A stretch of DNA of 64,000 nucleotides. Source: Erythrobasidium yunnanense (taxonomy: Eukaryota > Basidiomycota > Cystobasidiomycetes > Erythrobasidiales > Erythrobasidiaceae). The position numbers were made by a program, and so were the translations under genes. Positions 55,153 through 64,000 of the stretch are shown here, one piece after another. The notes under the pieces are model-generated. The model was not told the DNA's origin and made no database searches. It was given only the letters and a program-made list of their open reading frames with translations. Numbering within the stretch: the first letter of the stretch is position 1; each line of letters begins with the position of its first letter. Where the stretch lies: NCBI GenBank assembly GCA_001600175.1, contig BCJC01000003.1:62001-126000 (forward strand). Direction: 5' to 3'.

Positions 55153-56201
55153 ATGACTTACAAAGTGAGTAGAGTAAAATTGATGCTGTTTGCGACTCGT
55201 GGAGTGCTTATTCTGATGTGTTGTTCACTCCCTCCTGCTCTGTCCTCTCTGCATTCGCTCATCCCTTGCTCGCTCGCTCACGTCTGACGCGCGACGAAAA
55301 ACAGGTCGATGACCACGTTCGTATCACTCTTACTCTGTCACAGCATCAATGTCGTTCTGATATATACTTGTACGGACAGGTCACCTACGCCAGGACGACC
55401 GAGAACGCAAAGAAACAGTTGTGAGTTGGCAGAGTTGAGATTCTCATCTCTTTCTGCAGTATCTACACGGAACACCTTGCTGACGTATCGCTTAAATTAC
55501 TCTGTCCACCTCTCACCCTTCTTCACTCTCTGCTCTCGCGTATCTGTCATTCCACTTCGCACAACGCTGAATGGACGCGTCGACCCTATAGGACATGTGG
55601 AGCTCAGATCCTTGAGGTGAGCTCGTATTTTATCTTCCTTCTCGCAACTAAAAGTACTGATCCCTCTTTCTCCGCTTTCAAACAGATCTTCACGGATGTA
55701 GACGATGTTCCCAAACCCACCAAGACCAACAAGATCTCCAAGACTCTACTCGTAAGCTGTCGATCCCCCCCTTGTACATGGTAGAATTACCTCTTTCGCA
55801 TGGTAACTGATGAATGACTATACCGCTTCCACTTGCAGAAGGAAGATGAGCCTTCTTCAGACAATCCATGGGCTGCATTCCTTACCATCAGCACCGGCAA
55901 GACAGCTTACTGTACGTGAACCACACCACTTTCATCTTATTCCTCTATTTCTCATCTCTCCTGACTATCTTTACGCGCGAGCTGATGCGTTTCTTCTCTT
56001 GCAGACCCCGTCAGCCGAATCACAGACTACAAAGAGCTCACTGAAGACGAAGAAGCTAAACTCGCCAAATGGTTGAAAGCAAGATCATTATCCTCTTCAA
56101 CATCATCGAGCGGCAGCAATAAGAGAAAGAGCGATGATTCGAGCGACGATGATGGAAGAGCTGCTCCTGCTCCCTCGAAGAAGACCAAGAAGAGCAAGTG
56201 A
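55153..56201 (+). CDS. Small nuclear-type protein of unknown function
   Basis: Six exons (55153-55164, 55380-55420, 55592-55616, 55686-55751, 55839-55911, 56005-56201) encode 137 residues. The protein starts MTYKVTYARTTENAKKQL, continues CGAQILEIFTDVDDVPKPTK, DNPWAAFLTISTGKTAYYPV and ITDYKELTEDEEAKLAKWLK, and ends in a Ser/Asp/Lys-rich tail (KRKSDDSSDDD...KKTKKSK) that resembles a nuclear signal. Introns 1 and 2 are long (215 and 171 nt), and intron 1 could hide a small extra exon near 55305. Strong CT-rich leader and large 5' introns suggest high expression. The family is not recognised. Confidence 0.58.
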
Positions 56202-56635
56202 AAGTACCATACATCAACATGCTGCATCTCGTTTCTCCTCTTTTATTCCTCCGTTAACCGCTCTCCTGCATTCGCTCTTCTTTGGTGGGATATAGGATAG
56301 GCTTCGAGGATGAAGGATTGGAGAGAAGCAAGAGGCCATTTCAATTAAAAAAAGACAGTTGATAACATAGTTCGAAGTGTTCTTTTCCAGACTTCAAGAG
56401 AGGTGTAGCACGTCGGTCGTCGATGTTGTCGTTCCCATTTTCCCTTTTCTTTTCCGATTCTAAGCGTAGTCGTTGTTGGTAGTAGATTCGTTTCGGTAAT
56501 GTTAGCATCCCCATATATCCTCGTCTATGCGATTTGGCGAGTATCTGGTTGGTCGTCGTCTGACGATGAAGCTTCTCGAAAGTGGCCAAGTTGGATGGCT
56601 CTTGCTTCTTCAACAAGCACCATCACCCAGGCGCA
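56202..56635. other. Intergenic region
   Basis: 3' flank of the small nuclear-type gene and promoter of ferrochelatase. The minus-strand frame at 56341-56616 lacks motifs and is not supported. Confidence 0.35.
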
Positions 56636-58228
<1,593 letters not shown>

Positions 58229-58557
58229 ATTCAGACGAGGTGTTGTAGGTCGTACCATAGCATTGGATCGATCAAGGATTATTCCAAAGCTCCTCCTCGG
58301 CTAATGCTTCGGACGTGCTCGTGACAGATCGCTGCCATCCTGAGGCTCCTCAATCTCGGCTAACAAACGATAGCATCAAATCAACGTCACATCAGCATCA
58401 CGTCCGCCAAAAGCATGTCACATCCACATCACATCACCCATTCTCCCTTTGTCTTTCAGCTATATAAATCAGCTTTCTGTCTTTTCTTTTCTGCTTTCCT
58501 TCACCACAGATAATCGTTTCCATTCCTACTATTCTTCAACTTCACTACCAGTACAAC
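58229..58557. other. Intergenic region with core promoter
   Basis: Spacer between ferrochelatase and the SMP-like gene. It contains a repeated ATCACATC-type stretch (about 58384-58440), the TATA box listed separately and a CT-rich initiator region. Confidence 0.5.
58461..58467 (+). promoter_or_regulatory. TATA box of the SMP-like gene
   Basis: TATATAA lies about 95 bp upstream of the ATG at 58558 and is followed by a CT-rich tract. TATA promoters are typical of strongly regulated or stress genes, which fits the product. Confidence 0.55.
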
Positions 58558-58902
58558 ATGCCCAACCGAATGCAAGGAAGTGATGCCAGCCGAATTCAGA
58601 GCGCTAATGTACAGACTTTCGGTCCCAATATCCTCCTCCTCTGCTGACGGTCATCTTCTGTACATTCAGGCCAAGTCTGGAGGGAACATGAGCTCCGGTG
58701 GCTTCCCTGCTCGAGCTCAATCAGCAGCTGCTACTAATGCTAACGCCTCAGCTGGCAAGAGTGTGAGCGTCTCTCTCACTGCACGCTATCTCGCAGTAAT
58801 ACAGAAGCTCATTGGTGCATTATTGGATAGTCTGGTGGATCAAGCAAGTCTGGCGGAGGCTCGTCAGGATCAGGCGCAAAGGGAGGATCGAAGAGCAAGT
58901 GA
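58558..58902 (+). CDS. SMP-like (seed maturation/LEA-type) small stress protein
   Basis: Three exons (58558-58608, 58670-58762, 58831-58902) encode 71 residues. The N-terminus carries the fungal SMP-type pattern: MQGSDASRIQSANAKSGGNM, then SSGGFPARAQSAA. The C-terminus is Gly/Ser/Lys-rich (SGGSSKSGGGSSGSGAKGG) and disordered. The long unspliced frame to 59017 is rejected in favour of the GTGAGC...GATAG splice, which yields the Gly-rich tail. Related small fungal proteins accumulate in stationary phase or stress, so a protective LEA-like role is inference. It has a TATA-containing promoter. Confidence 0.68.
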
Positions 58903-59186
58903 AATACTTGCGCTTATTGCTCAGGAAAGGTTTCTCGTAGACATGGCGCTTGCTAAGTTGTACTTCCTAGCCTTGGAGGTCTCTAGTGTACCTAAGCTAT
59001 GTTCTGCTACCTGCTAAATAACCGCTATAGCTACAACAACATTCAAGATATACATAATTTTTCCGCTGTCTGAGTCTACGCTCTAGCATCTATGCGCGTG
59101 CCAAAGCTTTTTTTTTCCCAAAATTGCTGAACGCCTTTTGCCATTCGGTGCAAACTTACCTGATCAGATGCCATGAGTCTTCAGCG

Positions 59187-60777
59187 TCACCGCACCTTCT
59201 CAGCTTGCATAAGGCGCATGACAGATTCCCAAACGAAAAGGGCAGAAGCATTCTGCACAATCATAAGTTCAGCATCACCGCCCTCTCAGCCTATCAAAAG
59301 AACCTTACTGTCGGGAATGCTCTCAGTATGCACGGTACGAAGCCTCTATACACCGATCTGACACCACCTTCTGCCCATATTGCACGAGCTGCGGCTGTCC
59401 AGCTAGGATACCGAGGGTTTATGATGGAGTCTGCCATAAGACGGCTATAAAGCACGTTGAGTGAGGTGCGATCGGGAAGAGTAAGCGGGTGACCTACTTT
59501 TTCACATTATCGAATGGGTAAGCAAACATCCAGAAGAGGTCTATGGAAAGGACAAAGCTCAGATGAAGCGTCAGTATATGAGTCAATGTCGACTCACTGC
59601 TACTTAAACCACCAGCCAGGAAATTTGCTGTCCCTTCTTTGATTCTCGGTCCATAACTCCCATCTTTCCGCTTTACTTCCGTCCTCGCATAATGAAGCAT
59701 GACGTCGTACGATCCAAACATGACTCCGAACCACGCTCGTTGCGCCATCGTCGCTCGTACACCATGCCAGAAGCCCGTTATACCTTTTGAAGAGTAGATC
59801 TGCCGCGCGAAACCGAGGGGTGAGATGTATTTCGTTGGAATGGCGTTAGGAGAGGAGGAGGAGGAGAGGAGGGGGGAGGTGGGGACTAGTTGCATTTGGA
59901 GCTGTACTTTTACGAGCTCAACGGGAGTTGCAGCCACAGCAACGGTCAGACCAGCAAGCGTACCAGCTAGCTGCAACATATTCAGCGGTCATCGACTCAG
60001 ATATTGACAGATTACCCACCGCATGACCTGGCACGCTGAGCTTCGCACTTGTCCCCGGCGCATCGCTTGCGCTGCGCGGCCGGACCAGAGGTGTATGTTT
60101 CGCAAGGAGCAGACGATAGTTATGAAGCGATCCAAGAAGTACGGCGTCCGTGATACACCATCCTACAGCTGAGGAGGATTGTGTCAGCTTATAATTCTCA
60201 TGGATGTCTTCGCTTGCAGCCGGATGGGCAGAAGACGAGGAGCACAACGATGAATGGAAGAGGATAAAGAGAGCTCACCGGGTGGACTCGCGCCCTTGTA
60301 CAGCGCTCTCAGTCCCTCCCCCCGAATGACAGTCTTCAAGCACTCCAGCGGTCCGGCATATGTTCCAGGCGGAGAGCACTGCATGCGCGTCTTGATCGTA
60401 CTGCGTACAAATGCGTATAATCAGCATACGAACGCTTCTGAAGAGGATTTACATACTCGAAAGGATGTCCGATCGCGAGCTGATTGATGCAAAGTCTCAG
60501 CTTCCTACGCACTTCTTCATCTTCATCTAATGCTTGGAAAGGCCACCTTCGTAAGACCACTAGCCGTGCCAGCCGCGAAGCCTTTCAGTCCTTCTACGCT
60601 CGACCTCGTCTTTTCCGGCTTCGCATCTTCTGAATCTACCACGCCGTCGTTTGATAGATCACTAGCTGATGAAGGAGGTCTCACTTCCAGTGGATTCGGG
60701 GGAGGTGCGTTCAGAGGCTCGACGTTAAGAGCTTTCTGTGCACTTGACCTCGAAGGACCAGCATCGGAGGTTGGCAT
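59187..60777 (-). CDS. Mitochondrial carrier family (SLC25) protein
   Basis: Eight exons (60547-60777, 60457-60479, 60279-60400, 60020-60168, 59604-59970, 59498-59540, 59309-59444, 59187-59252) encode 378 residues. All three carrier repeats are visible: GHPFDTIKTRMQ with GEGLRALYKGASPP; TPVELVKVQLQMQ with KGITGFWHGVRATMAQRAW; and AYPFDNVKNRLMAD with EGGVRSVYRGFVPCILRAFP. The second has Glu in place of the usual acidic Asp, and the third is split by an intron inside the signature. A disordered 65-residue N-terminus precedes repeat 1. The pattern recalls the amino-acid/carnitine branch (Ymc/Crc-like), but substrate is not assigned. A 23-nt exon encodes the start of repeat 1's signature. Confidence 0.87.
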
Positions 60778-61173
60778 AACTTGGCAGCAAGATTATAAGG
60801 TGCAGACCAAGAAGTAGAGAAGAGAAGCAAAGAGGTTCAAGGAAGAGAAGATCGAGATAAAAGCATCATATCGGCGAAAGAGCAAGCAGTCAGGAACGCC
60901 GACAAGTCAAATGTGTATCAGAGACAGTATCAAAATGGAGCAGGAGTGTATGTATATTACAAGCTATCCTTCTTTTCTAGCAAAACAGCAATTTATCGTA
61001 CAGCCCGTGGACGTACACTATCGTAGATGGAAAGAGGGGGAGGTGTATAGAATGTAAAGAATGAGGTAGTATCTACCGGAAGCGTGAGATGAGTATCAAA
61101 GCTAATGATCTGCTAGCTCCTATTCAGAATGGACGACCGGAAAAAGAGGGAGGAACGGTGCGAAGTCGTGCGC

Positions 61174-62597
61174 CTAATCCTGCGCTCCACTGCTCTCCGC
61201 ACCACTACTTGGGCTCATTGCATTCTGCGCCCCTACCGCGCTTGCGCTCGCCCCTTCCGTCCTATTGACAATATCGAAATACGGGTGACCCGCCGCTTCT
61301 TGCGCCGTCATTCTTTCCTGATGGTCATATCTGAGTAACTTATCTAGGAAATCCACCGCTTCATTACTTATAAAGCGCTGGTTTTCAGATGTGATGAAAC
61401 GACTCCATGGTTTGCGCTGATAGCGCCCGAGAATATCGTCGTATTGCGCATCGAGATCGATGTCGTATTTCTCTAAATAGGAATATAATTCGTCGGTTCC
61501 TAGCACTTTCGTGATCTTTACGAGCTGGTCATAGTTGTCATGGCCGTGGAAAAAGGGTTCTTTGCGGAAGATCTGCACATCACAGACCCCGTCAGCCAAT
61601 GTATACAGAAAGAGACAAGAAGAACAATGACGGTACTAACCATACTGGCAAACATGCATCCTAGACTCCACATATCGAGCGAGTAGTCGTACTCTTGGAA
61701 ATCGACGAGCAGTTCTGGACCCTTGAAATAGCGAGAAGCGACTCGGACGTTGTATACTGTATTTGGATGATAAAACTCTGCGAGTCCCCAATCGATGAGT
61801 CGGAGCTGCACATCCACTCCCTCGTTAGCTCTCTCTTCAAGATAAGACAGAAGAAGAAGCGGGTTAGGAACGCACCTTCCGCTGCTCGTGGTCAATCATG
61901 ACATTGTGCGGCTTTACGTCTCTGTGCATTATTCCTCTCGAATGACAGAAATCGAGTGCTTTTAGGAGCTCAAGAATGTAGTATCGCACGTCGTAGTCTG
62001 AGAATTTGGGGTAGAGAACCTTGAAGTCTGTATTGTTGACGTATTCAAAGATGATGGAGGGTGTTTTGCTCTGCAACATCGCATTTAGCATCTATGCATT
62101 GGGGAATCAGGGGCAGAAGAGTGATTCTACCTGCGGATCCCGAACCACGTCTAGCAGTCCTACGATGTTAGGCCCTCCCGCCAGATTCTGCAATATCTTG
62201 ATCTCTCTCTTTATCTTCTTCTTCTTTACCGGTTTGAGCACCTTGATGATGCATTTATCATCGCTGAGTACGTTTACACCTTCAAAAACCTCGCTGTATT
62301 TCCCGCGCCCTACTTTGCGCAGGATCTCATAGTTGTCTTGTTGTCTATCGTTACGGAGAGAGTGCGTTAGCTTGTAGATAGTATGCTAGGATATACTGCC
62401 TGTCTCACCCCCAGGAGACCATCAGGTTGTCTAGAAGCACCAGAAACGTCGTTCGAAAGGGCAGGGAGTGATGATACATCATTCAGATTGTTGTAATATG
62501 ACTGTAGATGTGTTATCTGCCCACCGTAATCCCACCATGCTCTTCCAAACTTGTCGTTGACGCCTGGGTAGACCCTGGCCTGGGAGCGAGCGGGCAT
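61174..62597 (-). CDS. CKA1: Casein kinase 2 catalytic subunit alpha
   Basis: Six exons (62525-62597, 62409-62430, 62131-62344, 61876-62070, 61641-61805, 61174-61572) encode 355 residues. CK2 alpha is a constitutive Ser/Thr kinase with acidic-site preference. The conserved CK2 features are [19 protein letters not shown] (completed by a 22-nt exon), [31 protein letters not shown] with the ATP-site Lys and substrate-binding Lys cluster, [25 protein letters not shown] (DWG replaces DFG, diagnostic for CK2), [19 protein letters not shown] and [13 protein letters not shown]. The C-terminus is Ser/Ala-rich. It is divergent from the nucleoporin gene, with only 173 bp between starts. Confidence 0.95.
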
Positions 62598-62770
62598 CTT
62601 GACCAAGGGAGGACTGGTAGCTTGTGTACTCTGTAGTGATTGATTGAGTGATGGATTATGTAATCTCCCTGATTGGCCCTTCTTGTTGAATGGTTGTATC
62701 GCTCTGAAGGAGAAGAGAGCTTGCCTTGTCCCTCTGCAAGACGCCAAAGAGCAGACATCTGATATCTGGG
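62598..62770. promoter_or_regulatory. Compact bidirectional promoter region CKA1/nucleoporin
   Basis: The ATGs of the casein kinase gene (minus) and nucleoporin gene (plus) are 173 bp apart, so both must share promoter sequence here. No TATA box is seen. Confidence 0.5.
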
Positions 62771-64000
62771 ATGAGCAACAACAATGAAGTAGCAAGGAGT
62801 AACAACAACAACGACAACAACAACAACAACAATCAAGATAAAGATAAAGAGCAATCCCAAGAACGACCGGCCAGCGACTCGCATTTCGCAAGATTACAAG
62901 ATGCAGCAAAGGAACTGAGCAAGAGGAATCAGCTGGATGCAAGCATAGAACAAGCTGCAGAACTGTCCAATCTGCTCAACTGTGCGCGGGAATCCCGTTC
63001 ATTCTGGAGGTTTTGGGTCTGATATAGACGAGATGCTCTATTCCCCACCCTTCCTCGTATGTGACTGCAGCCTCTGCTTCTCAAGACTATGTAGAACCAC
63101 CCAACTCGGCATGGTACCCGTTCATCAAGAAGGGAACGACCCATTTCCCAGATGCCCTCTTTGACGAATATGATGGTGCGACTCCCTTCCCTACTTCGCC
63201 TTGGTATGTGAGCTGATGTTCGTATGCTAGTCCAAGCCAATTCGTGCTACATGGGCTTGTTCCCGGAAATTGAGCGCGCTTGGGTCTCGATAGACAACCG
63301 GCTCTACTTCTGGGACTACCAGGATGGGTGAGCAGCTTATACTGTTGATCTTAGATACACATTGACATCGTCACTTGCTGCAGCTCCGCTTTAATCAGCT
63401 TCGAGGAGCTGCAGGATATCATCATAGCTGTTGGCCTTGTCCGTCCGCGACCAGGTGCGTCAATCACAATGCCTCTGCCTGACTATATACTCAAGCATAT
63501 TGTTTCAGGCATATTCATCGACTCGATCACGCATCTTCTTATCATTTCCACCCGCTCTGCCGTCCATCTAATCGGGCTATCCTACGCTCCTCCTTCCCCT
63601 AAGACACAGAACAAAGCGGTATTCGAGCTCTACATGCTCGACATCAAGATTCCCACTGGCGAAGGTTGGTCGCTCAACAATCTCTGCAGCACGAACAACG
63701 GGCGTATATTCGGATCTTCTATCTCGCAGCCTGGTAGTAGTTCTGCGAAAGGTGGTGGTGCAGCAGGGGCAGGAGATCTATATGAAGTCATCTATCAAGC
63801 TAAAGATGGGTGGTTCAGTAGTAAAGCATACTTGAACAACTTAAGTAGTGGAGGAATGGTCGGCGCAGGAGCAGTCTGGGACAGCTGGCCTTCTCTCAAA
63901 CTAGGTTCTGGGACCTCAAATCCTGAAAACACAATCCTTCAAGTGTTGATCGACAAGGAACGTGAATTGCTCTATTTGAGAAGAAGGAATACGTCCATCG
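62771..64000 (+). CDS. Nucleoporin Nup155/Nup170 family (5' part, runs off window)
   Basis: This scaffold nucleoporin of the inner pore ring is recognisable from 63100 onward: NSAWYPFIKKGTTHFPDALF, then YMGLFPEIERAWVSIDNRLY, DIIIAVGLVRPRPGIFIDSI, THLLIISTRSAVHLIGLSYA and the start of the N-terminal beta-propeller. Secure exon boundaries are 63175/63231, 63327/63384 and 63454/63509. The N-terminal exon from ATG 62771 is Asn-rich (an AAC repeat) and ends in a helix with IEQAAELSNLLN. Between about 62980 and 63100 three coding-like segments occur in three different frames and no ordinary splice model joins all of them, so the exact N-terminus is unresolved. The gene continues beyond 64000. Confidence 0.85.
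62801..62833 (+). repeat. AAC trinucleotide microsatellite encoding polyasparagine
   Basis: Repeated AAC triplets with one interruption encode an Asn tract at the start of the nucleoporin. It is likely to vary in length between strains. Confidence 0.85.

Noticed and set aside
58670-59017. Unspliced open frame continuing past 58762 to 59017 as the C-terminus of the SMP-like protein
   Set aside because: The spliced Gly/Ser/Lys-rich ending is far more typical of the family, and the read-through tail has a composition unlike the N-terminal part.

Overview
The window is nuclear DNA of a gene-dense fungus, most likely a basidiomycete. Most genes are split by many short introns (about 40-125 nt, typically 45-70 nt, with CTGAC/CTAAT-like branch sites). 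Genes lie on both strands about 1.7 kb apart. Recognisable orthologues are fungal: PNS1, a CLU1-type protein, Yta7/Abo1, Spp1, a DUF7726-like protein and an SMP-like stress protein. The compactness recalls small-genome Pucciniomycotina or smut-related yeasts, but that placement is inference. I recognise no transposon, viral copy, CRISPR array, tRNA or rRNA. Exon models were built by eye from splice signals, frame continuity and family motifs.

Layout. 0-10.5 kb: the tail of an unidentified gene, two membrane-protein genes in convergent orientation, mitochondrial ribosomal protein uL4, a Dabb-domain protein, complex I subunit NDUFS6, a DUF7726-like protein and several small unknowns. 10.9-22.1 kb: chromatin genes, Yta7-type AAA-ATPase/bromodomain (minus) and Spp1-like PHD COMPASS subunit (plus), flanking a 283-residue unknown. 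22.4-31.2 kb: CLU1, RNA polymerase III subunit Rpc37, an SDR and small genes including a secreted prepropeptide. 31.5-38.2 kb: two tandem paralogous secreted proteins, ribosomal protein eL43, a SAM methyltransferase and a secreted cysteine-rich protein. 38.5-53.8 kb: an arrestin-like protein with PY motifs, an F-box protein, a helicase-less paralogue, a very large DEVH-box RNA helicase with a tryptophan-rich repeat tail, and PNS1. 54.4-64 kb: small unknowns, ferrochelatase, SMP-like protein, a mitochondrial carrier, casein kinase 2 alpha, and the 5' part of a Nup155-family nucleoporin that leaves the window.

How they work together. Most are housekeeping genes with no operon logic. Several serve mitochondria (uL4m, NDUFS6, CLU1-type protein, ferrochelatase, a carrier). 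Yta7 and Spp1 both act on histone H3 chromatin. Four predicted secreted genes fall within 28-38 kb and are the most likely lineage-specific set. The features that most deserve follow-up are the tandem six-cysteine secreted paralogues, the helicase with its adjacent N-terminus-only paralogue and repeated W-rich modules, two GC-AG introns, and a series of microexons down to 8 nt.
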